A DNA stretch of 64,000 nucleotides from Billgrantia saliphila (GTDB taxonomy: Bacteria > Pseudomonadota > Gammaproteobacteria > Pseudomonadales > Halomonadaceae): positions 124,001 through 188,000 of the forward strand of contig NZ_PJRN01000007.1 of NCBI RefSeq assembly GCF_002930105.1, given 5' to 3'. The notes below the pieces were generated by a model, which worked only from the letters and a program-made list of their open reading frames with translations, searched no databases and was not told the origin of the DNA. The position numbers and the translations under genes are program-made. Position 1 is the first letter of the stretch. Each line of letters opens with the position of its first letter. Shown piece by piece: positions 18,401-26,898 of the stretch.

Positions 18401-19390
18401 GGCGCCGGGCAGCCAGAAGCCGCCAAGATGATGACACTGCTGCTCTAGCCAACGCATCAGCTCGATCTGCAGCGCCAGACAGGCCCGCGTCTCGTCGCGG
18501 GCGGAGAATTCCCCCTTCACGCGAAGGCGGATGGCCATGACCGACAGCTGGCGCTGCTCGATCTCGTCTTCGCGCAGGGGTGAGCTGCCGTGGGCCAGGG
18601 TCCGGGAGAAGGCACCCTGCGGAGACAGGCTCTGCAGGTCGGGGCTTCCATCGGACCAGTAGCGCGCCAGCTGCAGAAAGCTGGGCTCGGGCTGCTGCCC
18701 GGACAGCGCCAGCAACTGCAGGTAGGCATTGTACTGCTCGTGAGCGGCGGCCAGTTGCCCCTGCTCGGCGAGCTGGCGCACCAGCCGCTCGTGAAATGGA
18801 CCATAGCCCGAAAAGCGGCTCACCAGCGCATGCAGCAATGCATCGGGAACATCACTGTGATGCTCCAGTACGCTCTCGGCGAAACGGATCACCCGCTGAC
18901 GCCATTCGTTGCGCAGCTGGACCAGCCAACGCTGGAATTCGGTGCATGCAGGTAGCTGAAGCTCCTCGACGAGGTCGCCGCGGTAGCGTTTGAGCAGTTG
19001 CTCGAGTGTCGCAACGTCCTGCGGCCCCTCCAACAGTTGCTGCAACTCGTGCAGGTCGAAACGCCAGCTGTCGGGTCGGCGAAAGGCAATGGTCTGCCGC
19101 GATACCACCAGCACCCGCTCGGCCTCCTCGCCCAGCGACTGGCGCAGGCAATGGAGAGCATGGCGCAGATTGGTACGGCCGGAGGAGAGTCCCTGATCGG
19201 GCCAGAGTAGCTCGGCCAGGCTGGCCCGGTTGACGGGTTGCTGATGCAACAACAGGTAAATCAGCAGCGCCTTGACCTTGTCGTAGCTGAACTGGGTAAG
19301 GACGTCGTCCCCCAGTGTCAGCGAAAACTGGCCGAACAGCGCCAGATGATCCCAATCACTGTGATGCACGATCTCTGAGGCGTCCTGCAT
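15455..19390 (-). CDS. Giant BTAD-type regulator with degenerate cyclase domain and ATPase
   Basis: Predicted cytoplasmic regulator of about 1,311 residues. In order: an OmpR-like winged helix and bacterial transcriptional activation domain (about 15-250); a region resembling class III nucleotidyl cyclases (about 280-460) that lacks the metal-binding aspartates and so is probably not catalytic; an AAA/STAND ATPase (about 465-800) with Walker A GASGMGKSAL and Walker B VLMVDDLQWLD; and a C-terminal helical-repeat region (TPR-like, about 850-1300). There is no C-terminal LuxR HTH; DNA binding would be N-terminal. The ATG at 19390 has AGGG at good spacing; 19405 is an alternative. It lies 30 bases after miaE on the same strand. 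Its target genes are unknown. Confidence 0.83.
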   Translation of the reverse strand: MQDASEIVHHSDWDHLALFGQFSLTLGDDVLTQFSYDKVKALLIYLLLHQQPVNRASLAELLWPDQGLSSGRTNLRHALHCLRQSLGEEAERVLVVSRQTIAFRRPDSWRFDLHELQQLLEGPQDVATLEQLLKRYRGDLVEELQLPACTEFQRWLVQLRNEWRQRVIRFAESVLEHHSDVPDALLHALVSRFSGYGPFHERLVRQLAEQGQLAAAHEQYNAYLQLLALSGQQPEPSFLQLARYWSDGSPDLQSLSPQGAFSRTLAHGSSPLREDEIEQRQLSVMAIRLRVKGEFSARDETRACLALQIELMRWLEQQCHHLGGFWLPGATGGLGLACFGTHGPAHQLAELVALYEHCRRVLPDEIARHWSGDEEPPRIELAAGLNSGRVVYLPERQLVDPLGQVTQGSLELMSAAEGSELVISQEASQHMPPALDLQPRLSSRLVASDGRVRLRALVLGQNEGGRDAMPPSLVGREAPLRVLRDALARAGIGLRQSVLVRGASGMGKSALMVGFRQLELSRDAAICWQPTTRLSVLEPYGVARALLRWRLEDKLDAASLAALINDAGLGFNSDQRGLLEEALGVRETPEVARLAKSGEAADLVVALLCRVIERQAIERTQVLMVDDLQWLDEPSFRVLAGLQARLPINCAFLLVASHHGREALPTRLHWDQQVTLSHLDAMQSSRLLSQLARRYRLHLSPRLRGQIIERCDGVPLYMQEICRRLEMDRREGRSVHLDELPRGLLGLLAGRIDQLDGHREVAHIAAVLGRRFRLDFLAECSGWEMAQLNRALEQMRRLEIIESVGGEGGCREFQFSHQLLQEAAYLSCPRDVRVRIHRQVVSLIEERFPMWIGRHPGDFATHLRRSGHYARGARYFELAAREALKVSANRTALKMADFGLASLRHVEDQTEREISLLTVRGQAAFALEGHGSPTAHESFVRARELLVQHEGCHAEDAEDLEQAFLVKWGLWVGCSQRHAHADAFSLAASLATIAGKLEDPRYQRLADYARANCEYWAGRIGQAFDHLEEIAPLEQPMMIEWLPFSEHPQVAAACFQGWAICLRGDYRRAEQQVEAAIRLAERIGHPGSLAMALLFAAALYRQLGHMHLAARRAEQAVALTETPDLHLWQVSAQGVLGWRRALSGDRDGLTKMELSQEELGEITGRDRYHRPTLWYSDACIAVDELSRAEDYLDQCLLIARERSTLFVPELAVQLARVRHRLGRPSCEVRLLVEQALECARLHENRHQELCAMEAWLTLIDSHDESARELFRELLSRVSHSDAPVLIRWRTLLDRRQLQASDVEGRVTIDNE

Positions 19391-19420
19391 GACGGAACCC
19401 TGCATGGCAAAGTGGCGATG

Positions 19421-20101
19421 TCAGACCGGTACGCCACTATGGAAACGAAACGCCGTGTCCGGCGTGACTATTAGTTGTGATTCGCAGCCTGCGAAGAAGG
19501 CCACACGCTCGTCAATCGACACCGCGGAAAGATGCCGCGCCAGCATGAGGTAGTCTTCGTAATGACGGCCCTCCGACTTAACCAGAGTGCGGTAGAACTT
19601 GGCAAGGTCGTCGTCCAGGTGCGGAATCAGCCTGGCGAACCGTTCGCAACTACGGGCCTCGATGAAGGCGCCGATGATTAGAATATCGACCAGCCGGTCC
19701 GGATCTTGAGGCCGGACATGACGTCTCAGACCTTCGGCGTAGCGCGATGCACTGAGGTGACGGTAAGCAATTCCCCGATTCTCCATCAGCTTCACCACCT
19801 GCTCGAAATGCAGCAGCTCCTCGCGGGCGAGTTGCGACATCTTGGTCAGCAGCAGCGGCTGGTCGACGTAACGGTAGAGCAGGCTCATGGCGGTCGACGC
19901 CGCCTTCTTCTCGCACTGGGCGTGATCGATCAGCAGCAGCTCGGGGTTGTCCAGCGCCCAATCGACCCAGGCATCGGGCGTGGGGCAGGCAAGGAAGGCA
20001 AGCAGGTCCGGCGGCAGCTCGACGTCATGACGGGTCGCTTCGAGGGTATCGGGCATGGTTCTCGGCTTGGAATCTTTGGGACTGTCAGGTTCGTCAGTCA
20101 T
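19421..20101 (-). CDS. miaE: tRNA 2-methylthio-N6-isopentenyladenosine hydroxylase MiaE
   Basis: Non-haem diiron monooxygenase that hydroxylates the isopentenyl group of ms2i6A37 in tRNA. Ferritin-like diiron ligands are visible in paired motifs: CEKKAAS, REELLHFEQV, FIEARSCERF and SEGRHYEDY. Length 226 residues; the first 15 or so are poorly conserved and an internal ATG at 20056 (MPDTLEATRH) could be the true start. The gene overlaps the DUF1289 gene by eight bases and precedes the giant regulator, so all three may be co-transcribed. Confidence 0.92.
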   Translation of the reverse strand: MTDEPDSPKDSKPRTMPDTLEATRHDVELPPDLLAFLACPTPDAWVDWALDNPELLLIDHAQCEKKAASTAMSLLYRYVDQPLLLTKMSQLAREELLHFEQVVKLMENRGIAYRHLSASRYAEGLRRHVRPQDPDRLVDILIIGAFIEARSCERFARLIPHLDDDLAKFYRTLVKSEGRHYEDYLMLARHLSAVSIDERVAFFAGCESQLIVTPDTAFRFHSGVPV

Positions 20102-20552
20102 CGAAGGGGGAGCGGCAAGTCGTCAGGTCGAGCCGACGTCGAGCCGCCTCCTCCATCAGTCGCGCACTCAGCCGTTCGTGCAGTTCGACTGCGCTGAGCT
20201 CGGCTACCGCCCCGAGTGGCTCCAGCCCGTAGCGACGCAGGTCGCGAATGCGATCGCGACCGACACGCAGCAGCTCGATGGCGCGTGACAGCGACGGCTG
20301 CTCAGGACGAAAACGGATGCGATGACGCCGCATCTGGCGCTCGAGACTGACCTCGTCGTCGACGCGCAGAAACTGGGCGGCGACCCGCTCACGCAGGGCA
20401 TCCAGCGCCGCCATGCGTTCGGCGCGCTGCGCGGCGGTCAACTCGAACCACTCGCCGATCTCGCTGTCCGCCCGCTGGCAGCCGCGACACACGGTGTCGC
20501 CCAGGGTGGTCGAACAGAGCCCCACACAGGGCGAGGCGATACGCGCGTTCAT
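20094..20552 (-). CDS. DUF1289 domain protein
   Basis: A 152-residue protein beginning MNARIASPCVGLCSTTLGD, with the DUF1289 cysteine pattern SPCVGLC...CRGCQR and the following EIGEW motif. The rest is arginine-rich helix of unknown role. The ATG at 20552 has GGAGAG upstream; the longer frame from 20666 would run through the acnB promoter. It overlaps miaE by eight bases. Confidence 0.85.
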   Translation of the reverse strand: MNARIASPCVGLCSTTLGDTVCRGCQRADSEIGEWFELTAAQRAERMAALDALRERVAAQFLRVDDEVSLERQMRRHRIRFRPEQPSLSRAIELLRVGRDRIRDLRRYGLEPLGAVAELSAVELHERLSARLMEEAARRRLDLTTCRSPFDD

Positions 20553-20667
20553 ATGCGCTCTCCCATACTCTGCGCCATATGGTAACGCGCCCCGACTTGG
20601 GAGGCACCCTGTAGTTGGACGAACATCGCGGCGACCAAAGTTCAAGATCTGGGCCTCGGGGCTCACC

Positions 20668-20696
20668 TTAACATTGTCGACAGTTTGACGTAGAAT
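20668..20696 (+). promoter_or_regulatory. Sigma70 promoter for acnB
   Basis: TTAACA, exactly 17 bases, TAGAAT. This leaves a leader of about 100 bases before the GTG start at 20805. The leader can fold: CAGGGCGG at 20731-20738 is complementary to CCGCCCTG at 20770-20777, with a smaller GC-rich stem inside. Confidence 0.65.
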
Positions 20697-20804
20697 CGCG
20701 CCACCCAGTGACTACGGTAGTTTTTCCCGTCAGGGCGGCCATTTCGCCGGCGTTCGGCGCCGCTTCACCCCGCCCTGGGCAATACCACAGATGAGGGCCC
20801 CAAC

Positions 20805-23408
20805 GTGCTTGAAGCCTATCGCCAACATGTCGAGGAACGCGCCGCCGAGGGCGTCCCGCCGAAGCCCCTGAATGCCGAGCAGGTCGCCGCGCTGATCGAG
20901 CTGCTGAAGAATCCGCCCGCTGGCGAAGAAGAGTTCATCCTCGACCTGTTGACCAATCGGGTACCGCCGGGTGTCGACGAGGCCGCCTACGTCAAGGCCG
21001 GGTTCCTGACCGCCATTACCAAGGGCGAAGCGCAGTCGCCGCTGGTGGACAAGGTGCATGCCGTCAAGCTGCTGGGCACCATGCAGGGCGGCTACAACAT
21101 CGCCACCCTGGTCGAACTGCTCGACGACGGCGAACTGGCCAAGGAGGCCGGCGAGCAACTCAAGCATACCCTGCTGATGTTCGATGCCTTTCACGACGTG
21201 GAAGAGCGCGCCAGGGCGGGTAATGCCGTGGCCAAGGACGTGATGCAGTCCTGGGCCGAGGCCGAGTGGTTTCTCTCCAAGCCCGCGCTGGCCGAGAAAA
21301 TCACCCTCACCGTGTTCAAGGTGCCGGGCGAGACCAACACCGACGACCTCTCCCCCGCCCCGGACGCCTGGTCGCGTCCCGACATTCCGCTGCACGCCAA
21401 CGCCATGCTCAAGAACGAGCGCGAAGGCATCGAGCCCGAAGTGCCGGGAACCACCGGCCCGCTCAAGCAGATCGAGGAAGTGAAGGCCAAGGGGTTCCCG
21501 GTCGCCTACGTCGGCGACGTGGTCGGCACCGGCTCCTCGCGCAAATCCGCCACCAACTCCGTACTGTGGTTCTTCGGCGACGATATACCCAACGTTCCCA
21601 ACAAGCGGGCCGGCGGCTTCTGCTTCGGCGGCAAGATTGCCCCGATCTTCTTCAACACCATGGAAGACGCTGGCGCCCTGCCGGTCGAGATGGACGTCTC
21701 CAAGCTCGAGATGGGCGACGTGATCGACGTCTATCCCTATGAAGGCAAGGTGCGTAAGCACGGCACCGACGAGGTGGTGTCCACCTTCGAACTCAAGACC
21801 CAGGTGATCCTCGACGAGGTGCGCGCCGGCGGCCGTATCCCGCTGATCATCGGCCGCGGCCTGACCGGCAAGGCGCGCGAGTCGCTGGGCCTGCCCCAGT
21901 CCGACGTGTTCCGCCTGCCCGAGCAGCCCAAGGATACCGGCCGCGGCTTCACCCTGGCCCAGAAGATGGTCGGCAAGGCCTGCGGCATGGAGGGCGTGCG
22001 CCCGGGCATGTACTGCGAGCCGAAGATGACCACCGTGGGTTCCCAGGACACTACCGGCCCGATGACCCGCGACGAACTCAAGGATCTCGCCTGCCTCGGC
22101 TTCCAGGCCGACCTGGTGATGCAGTCCTTCTGCCATACCGCCGCCTATCCGAAGCCGGTCGACGTCGAGACCCACCACACCCTGCCCGACTTCATCATGA
22201 ATCGCGGCGGCGTTTCGCTGCGCCCGGGCGACGGCATCATCCACAGCTGGCTGAACCGCATGCTGCTGCCCGACACCGTAGGCACCGGTGGCGATTCGCA
22301 CACTCGCTTCCCGCTGGGCATTTCGTTCCCGGCCGGCTCCGGCCTCGTGGCCTTCGCCGCCGCCACCGGCGTGATGCCGCTGGACATGCCGGAATCGGTG
22401 CTGGTTCGCTTCAAGGGCAAGCGCCAGCCCGGCGTCACTCTGCGCGACCTGGTCCACGCGATTCCTTACTACGCCATCAAGCAGGGCCTGCTGACCGTCG
22501 AGAAGTCGGGCAAGAAAAACGCCTTCTCCGGCCGCGTGCTGGAAATCGAAGGTCTCGAGGAGCTCACCGTCGAACAGGCCTTCGAACTCTCCGACGCCTC
22601 CGCCGAGCGCTCCGCCGCCGGCTGCACCATCACTCTGAGCGAAGAGAGCGTCACCGAGTACCTGCAGTCCAACATCACGCTGCTCAAATGGATGATTGCC
22701 AATGGCTACGGCGACAAGCGCACCATCGAGCGCCGTATCCTGGCCATGGAAGAGTGGCTGGCCAACCCGAGCCTGTTGCGCGCCGACAAGGACGCCGAGT
22801 ACGCCGAAGTCATCGAGATCGATCTGGCCGAGCTCAAGGAGCCGGTACTGTGCGCCCCGAACGACCCGGATGATGCCCGCCTGTTGTCCGATGTCGCCGG
22901 CGAGAAGATCGACGAGGTCTTCATCGGTTCGTGCATGACCAACATCGGCCACTTCCGCGCCGCGGGCAAGCTGCTCGAGAAGCAGCCAGCCGGCAGCCTG
23001 AAGACCCGTCTGTGGCTGGCACCGCCGACCAAGATGGACCAGCACCAGCTGACCGAAGAGGGCTACTACGGCATCTACGGCCGTGCCGGTGCGCGCATGG
23101 AAATGCCCGGCTGCTCGCTGTGCATGGGCAACCAGGCCCGCGTCGCAGCCAAGAGTACCGTGGTCTCGACTTCCACCCGCAACTTCCCCAACCGCCTGGG
23201 TGACGGCGCCAATGTCTACCTGGCGTCGGCCGAGCTGGCGGCGGTGGCCGCCGTGGAGGGTCGCCTGCCGACCGTCGAGGAGTACCAGCGTTACATGGGC
23301 GAATTCGACGCCATGGCCGGCGAGATCTATCGTTACATGAACTTCCATGAAATCGAGGAGTATCAGACTGCCGCTTCCAACGTGATTCCGGTCGCCCAGG
23401 AAGCCTGA
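20805..23408 (+). CDS. acnB: Bifunctional aconitate hydratase 2 / 2-methylisocitrate dehydratase
   Basis: TCA-cycle enzyme interconverting citrate and isocitrate through cis-aconitate; in many gammaproteobacteria it also handles 2-methylisocitrate. The 867-residue protein starts with the AcnB-specific HEAT-like domain ([16 protein letters not shown]) and carries the 4Fe-4S cysteines in SFCHTAAYP (near residue 445) and CSLCMGNQ (near residue 770), plus [10 protein letters not shown]. The start is GTG. It has its own promoter and a strong downstream terminator. A 981-residue antisense frame opposite it is a shadow of codon bias. Confidence 0.97.
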   Translation: MLEAYRQHVEERAAEGVPPKPLNAEQVAALIELLKNPPAGEEEFILDLLTNRVPPGVDEAAYVKAGFLTAITKGEAQSPLVDKVHAVKLLGTMQGGYNIATLVELLDDGELAKEAGEQLKHTLLMFDAFHDVEERARAGNAVAKDVMQSWAEAEWFLSKPALAEKITLTVFKVPGETNTDDLSPAPDAWSRPDIPLHANAMLKNEREGIEPEVPGTTGPLKQIEEVKAKGFPVAYVGDVVGTGSSRKSATNSVLWFFGDDIPNVPNKRAGGFCFGGKIAPIFFNTMEDAGALPVEMDVSKLEMGDVIDVYPYEGKVRKHGTDEVVSTFELKTQVILDEVRAGGRIPLIIGRGLTGKARESLGLPQSDVFRLPEQPKDTGRGFTLAQKMVGKACGMEGVRPGMYCEPKMTTVGSQDTTGPMTRDELKDLACLGFQADLVMQSFCHTAAYPKPVDVETHHTLPDFIMNRGGVSLRPGDGIIHSWLNRMLLPDTVGTGGDSHTRFPLGISFPAGSGLVAFAAATGVMPLDMPESVLVRFKGKRQPGVTLRDLVHAIPYYAIKQGLLTVEKSGKKNAFSGRVLEIEGLEELTVEQAFELSDASAERSAAGCTITLSEESVTEYLQSNITLLKWMIANGYGDKRTIERRILAMEEWLANPSLLRADKDAEYAEVIEIDLAELKEPVLCAPNDPDDARLLSDVAGEKIDEVFIGSCMTNIGHFRAAGKLLEKQPAGSLKTRLWLAPPTKMDQHQLTEEGYYGIYGRAGARMEMPGCSLCMGNQARVAAKSTVVSTSTRNFPNRLGDGANVYLASAELAAVAAVEGRLPTVEEYQRYMGEFDAMAGEIYRYMNFHEIEEYQTAASNVIPVAQEA

Positions 23409-23478
23409 TACCCGCCTTTCGACTCCGATGCTCGCACATCGAAGGCCCTCGCCAGCGGGGGCCGGAGCCGATGAACGA

Positions 23479-23503
23479 AGCGCCCCTCGGGGCGCTTTTT
23501 TTA
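23479..23503 (+). terminator. Rho-independent terminator after acnB
   Basis: AGCGCCCC, two-base loop, GGGGCGCT, then seven Ts. A strong intrinsic terminator about 70 bases after the acnB stop codon. Confidence 0.92.
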
Positions 23504-23702
23504 TTCCCATTTTCTCCGAGCGGTGCCATCGCCGGAGAGCGGCGTCGGCGGTACGTTTCGTTACGCATGCCAGCTTGAGCGCCCCCAGCCGCAGGACTAC
23601 GTTATAGAAGCCTGCATGCGAGGTTGACGACAATGTCGGCCGGCATTGTGCATGCTCAAAAAAGGGGATTTTCAAGGCTAGGGACTTTCAAGGAGTCAGA
23701 AC

Positions 23703-24311
23703 ATGTCAAACCGAACGCTCCTCACCGTCATCGCTGCATCCACCGCCCTGCTTGCTGCCACCGGAGCGCAGGCTCAGGCCAACCAGCCTCATGAACAGTA
23801 TGCCTACCTGGGTCTAGGCGTCGGCTTCAGCTCGCTGGAGAACGATCGCGAAGAAGTGGACAACTTCATCGAAAGCGGAGCCAGCGACTTCGACCTGGAC
23901 GACGAGGACAATAGCTGGAAAGCATTCGTCGGCTACCAGTTCAACCGCTACATGGCGGTCGAGGCCTTCTACGCCGACCTGGGCCGCGTTCAACTTCGCG
24001 GCAATAACGTCGCCAACACCGACCTGGAATCCACCGCCTACGGTGCCAGCCTGGTCGGCCAACTGCCGCTGACCAGCTGGTTCGCTCCGTTCGCCAAGGT
24101 GGGTGCGGCCAGTTGGGAAACCGACGTGGATGGCAACCTCGGCGATGCCAGCCTCGACCTCGAGGATAACGATGGCGTCGACCCGGTCTACGGCCTAGGC
24201 GCCCAATTCACCTTCAGCCCTGTCCTGATACGTGCCGAGTACGAACGCTACGACTTCGACAGCGACTACACCATCGATTCCTTCACCGCCTCAGTGGGCT
24301 TGCGCTTCTAA
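23703..24311 (+). CDS. Outer-membrane beta-barrel protein (OmpA/OmpW-like fold)
   Basis: A 202-residue exported protein. The first 25 residues form a Sec signal peptide ending ATGAQAQA. The mature part alternates hydrophobic and polar residues as in an eight-stranded barrel (YAYLGLGVGFSSL, WKAFVGYQFNRYMAVEAFYADLG) and ends in an aromatic FTASVGLRF, the usual C-terminal insertion signal. Loops are very acidic (for example DFDLDDEDN), consistent with a halophile. Specific function unknown. Its neighbours acnB and rraA are separated from it by terminators. Confidence 0.85.
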   Translation: MSNRTLLTVIAASTALLAATGAQAQANQPHEQYAYLGLGVGFSSLENDREEVDNFIESGASDFDLDDEDNSWKAFVGYQFNRYMAVEAFYADLGRVQLRGNNVANTDLESTAYGASLVGQLPLTSWFAPFAKVGAASWETDVDGNLGDASLDLEDNDGVDPVYGLGAQFTFSPVLIRAEYERYDFDSDYTIDSFTASVGLRF

Positions 24312-24330
24312 GTAACTCCCCCCTCGATCG

Positions 24331-24356
24331 AAGACGCCGGGCTCGCCCGGCGTCTT
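24331..24356 (+). terminator. Hairpin after the outer-membrane protein gene
   Basis: AAGACGCCGGG, four-base loop, CCCGGCGTCTT: a perfect 11-bp stem 19 bases after the stop codon. The trailing sequence (CGCGTACGG) has no U-tract beyond the stem's own TT, so it is a probable but atypical terminator. Confidence 0.6.
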
Positions 24357-24443
24357 CGCGTACGGCCTCGACCAAACGATGACGACCGACCCTGGCGATC
24401 CATGGCATCATCCGGTTACGTATCCCCTGACAAGGACCCCTCA

Positions 24444-24932
24444 ATGAGCGCCATCATTACCCCCGATATCTGCGACGCCCACCCCGACGTTCGTGTTCTC
24501 GACCCGATCTTCGTCAACTTCGGGGGGCGCGATGCCTTCTGCGGCCCGGTCCGCACCGTCAAGTGCTTCGAGGACAACTCCCGCGTGAAGGAAGCCGTCG
24601 CCGAGCCTGGCGAGGGTGCCGTGCTGGTAGTGGATGCCGGTGGATCGCTGCGCTGTGCCATGCTCGGCGATATGCTCGCCGAGCAAGCCGTCGACAACGG
24701 CTGGGCCGGCGTGGTCATGTACGGCTGTGTTCGAGACGTCGATGTCCTGGCCGAGACCGACCTCGGCGTACAGGCGCTCGGCGCTCACCCGCGCAAGAGC
24801 GAAAAGCGTGGCGAGGGCCTTCGCGACATACCGGTCACGTTCGCCGGTGTCACTCTGTCACCGGGTCAATGGGTCTATGCCGACAATAACGGCATCGTAG
24901 TAGCCGACGAGCGCCTGCCGCTCAAGGCATGA
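24444..24932 (+). CDS. rraA: RraA family protein (RNase E activity regulator or HMG/CHA aldolase)
   Basis: A 162-residue RraA-fold protein. It shares with E. coli RraA the start pattern D(I/L)[62 protein letters not shown] and the YADNNGI ending. G-x20-R-D type catalytic residues of the related 4-hydroxy-4-methyl-2-oxoglutarate aldolases are present (GDMLAE...RDVD), so either regulatory or aldolase activity is possible. The ATG at 24444 is preferred to 24402 because the extra 14 residues are not conserved. Confidence 0.87.
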   Translation: MSAIITPDICDAHPDVRVLDPIFVNFGGRDAFCGPVRTVKCFEDNSRVKEAVAEPGEGAVLVVDAGGSLRCAMLGDMLAEQAVDNGWAGVVMYGCVRDVDVLAETDLGVQALGAHPRKSEKRGEGLRDIPVTFAGVTLSPGQWVYADNNGIVVADERLPLKA

Positions 24933-25021
24933 AGCTGCCGGCACGCCATGGCTTTCTTGCTCACCTTGCGTGAGCGATGCCACTCTAGAGGCATGAATTT
25001 CAGCCAGGAGCCAACGCCTTG

Positions 25022-26896
25022 ATGCTGTCGTCCCTGGGCGTGGACGTGCTACGCAGCCTGCGCGAACACCTGCGCCCCTTGGTGGCGTACCATCTGTTCT
25101 TCACCCTCCTGGCCTCGAGCCTGCTGTTGCCGGCCGTGGCCTGGACCCTGACCGAACTGCTCGGCCGCTTCGATCGCCCCGTCATCACCAATGCAGAACT
25201 GTTCGGCCTGCTGCTCAGCCCCGGCGGGGTGCTTTGGCTGCTGGCTGCGGTCGGATTGACCTTTCTTATCGTATACCTGCAACAGGCGGGCATGGTCCTG
25301 GTCGCCATCCGGCGCCACGACAACCACCTGCGCCTGGCCTTCGTGGCTCTGTGGCAGACCGTGCATCGCTTGCCGGCGCTGATTGGGCTGGTGCTGCTGC
25401 AGGTGGGCGCTCACCTGCTGCTGCTGGTGTTGGTTGCACTGCTGCTGGCCTGGCTCTACGGCATCGTCATCGGCGACCTCGACCCCTACTATGTGTTGCG
25501 CATCCGACCGTCGGTCTTCTGGCAGTACCTGGCCCTGGCCGCTCCGCTATGCCTGGCCTGGGTCCTGCTTGCCGCCATGCTCTACGTGCGCTGGATATTG
25601 GCCCTGCCGGTGGTCACGCTGGAGAACCTCGGCCCATTCGCCGCGCTGCGCCGTAGTCGAGCTCTGACACAGGGTCATCGCGCCGCTGTCGCGCTGGTCG
25701 TGATCGCCATGCTGCTGGCCATCGTTGCCCTGCCCCTCGCCGCCAGCATGCTGTTCGATCGCGTTTTCACGCCGCTGCTGTGGTGGCTGCCGGAGCGCAA
25801 CCTGGTGCTGATTCCTGCCATGCTGGCCTACGTTGCCGGTTATGTGCTGGCGACGCTGGCCATCACGTTCATCGGCATCGCCGCCAATGCACTGCTCTCG
25901 ACCTGTCTCTATCTACGCCTGGCACATCAGGAGCCCCGCCCCACCCCGCCACCACCCGACGCTCATCCGGGCCGGCTCGCCTGGGGGGTTGAGCTCGCCG
26001 TGCTGCTGTTTGCCCTGCTCCAGGCCTGGTGGATCGTCAACAGCTTCGAATTACGCGACGACGTCACCATTATCGCGCACCGTGGGAGCTCGATGGCGGC
26101 GCCGGAGAACACACTGTCAGCCATCGAGAGAGCGGTCGACGATGGCGCTCACTACGTGGAGATCGACGTACGCCTGACTGCCGACGGCGAAGCGGTGCTC
26201 TACCATGATCGCAGCCTGCAACGCCTGACGGGCGATCGGCGCAACCTGAGCGAGCTCACGCTGGAAGAACTTCAGCAGTTCGATGTCGGCCAGTGGTTCG
26301 GCGACGCTTACGAGGGCGAGCGCATTCCCAGTCTCGACGAGGCGCTGCAGGCCGTACGCGGGCGCAGCCGTTTGATGATCGACATGAAACCCGACCCTGG
26401 AGCGGAACGCGCGCTGGTGGACGCGGTGCTTGGCGCATTGGAAAAGGAGACCGAGGCCCGCCGCGATTGCATCGCTCGCGTCAGCCCCGCGAATGCCGCC
26501 CGCTGTGGCAATCCCGACGTGGTCGGGGAGACGCGCCTGGCAGTGATGTCGCCCGCCGTCATCGAGGCGATCAAGGAACGCGAGCCGGCACTACGCGTGA
26601 CTCTGCTGGCCCAACTGGTCATGCCGGGTACGCTGGATAGGCGCAGTTTCGACGCCCTGGGGCTACGCCACAACCGCATCACCGAAAACGAGATCCGGCT
26701 GGCTCGGGCGCTGGATTATGAAGTGCACGCCTGGACGGTCAACGATCCTGCGCGCATGTCGCAATTGTTAGATCTGGGAGTGGACGCGCTCATCACCGAT
26801 CATCCCGATCGCCTCGCCGAACTCGTTGCGGACCGACGCGAGCTCAGCGACGGCGCCCTGTTGCTGGTGAAATTGCGCAACTGGCTCCGCCGCTGA
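25022..26896 (+). CDS. Membrane-anchored glycerophosphodiester phosphodiesterase
   Basis: The N-terminal 345 residues contain about seven or eight hydrophobic segments of the glycerophosphoryl diester phosphodiesterase membrane domain. The C-terminal 260 residues are a GDPD catalytic domain with IAHRGSSMAAPENTLSAIERA, YVEIDVRLTADGEAVLYHD (metal- and acid-base residues) and the late HAWTVND. It hydrolyses glycerophosphodiesters to an alcohol and glycerol 3-phosphate, perhaps releasing lipid headgroups at the membrane. Start: ATG at 25022; a TTG one codon earlier is better spaced from AGGAG. It ends two bases from the convergent ggt gene. Confidence 0.87.
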   Translation: MLSSLGVDVLRSLREHLRPLVAYHLFFTLLASSLLLPAVAWTLTELLGRFDRPVITNAELFGLLLSPGGVLWLLAAVGLTFLIVYLQQAGMVLVAIRRHDNHLRLAFVALWQTVHRLPALIGLVLLQVGAHLLLLVLVALLLAWLYGIVIGDLDPYYVLRIRPSVFWQYLALAAPLCLAWVLLAAMLYVRWILALPVVTLENLGPFAALRRSRALTQGHRAAVALVVIAMLLAIVALPLAASMLFDRVFTPLLWWLPERNLVLIPAMLAYVAGYVLATLAITFIGIAANALLSTCLYLRLAHQEPRPTPPPPDAHPGRLAWGVELAVLLFALLQAWWIVNSFELRDDVTIIAHRGSSMAAPENTLSAIERAVDDGAHYVEIDVRLTADGEAVLYHDRSLQRLTGDRRNLSELTLEELQQFDVGQWFGDAYEGERIPSLDEALQAVRGRSRLMIDMKPDPGAERALVDAVLGALEKETEARRDCIARVSPANAARCGNPDVVGETRLAVMSPAVIEAIKEREPALRVTLLAQLVMPGTLDRRSFDALGLRHNRITENEIRLARALDYEVHAWTVNDPARMSQLLDLGVDALITDHPDRLAELVADRRELSDGALLLVKLRNWLRR

Positions 26897-26898
26897 CT

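Noticed and set aside
20730..23675. 981-codon open frame opposite acnB on the minus strand
   Set aside because: It is antisense to the whole of acnB, its translation has no family-like motif, and such frames arise from third-position GC bias.
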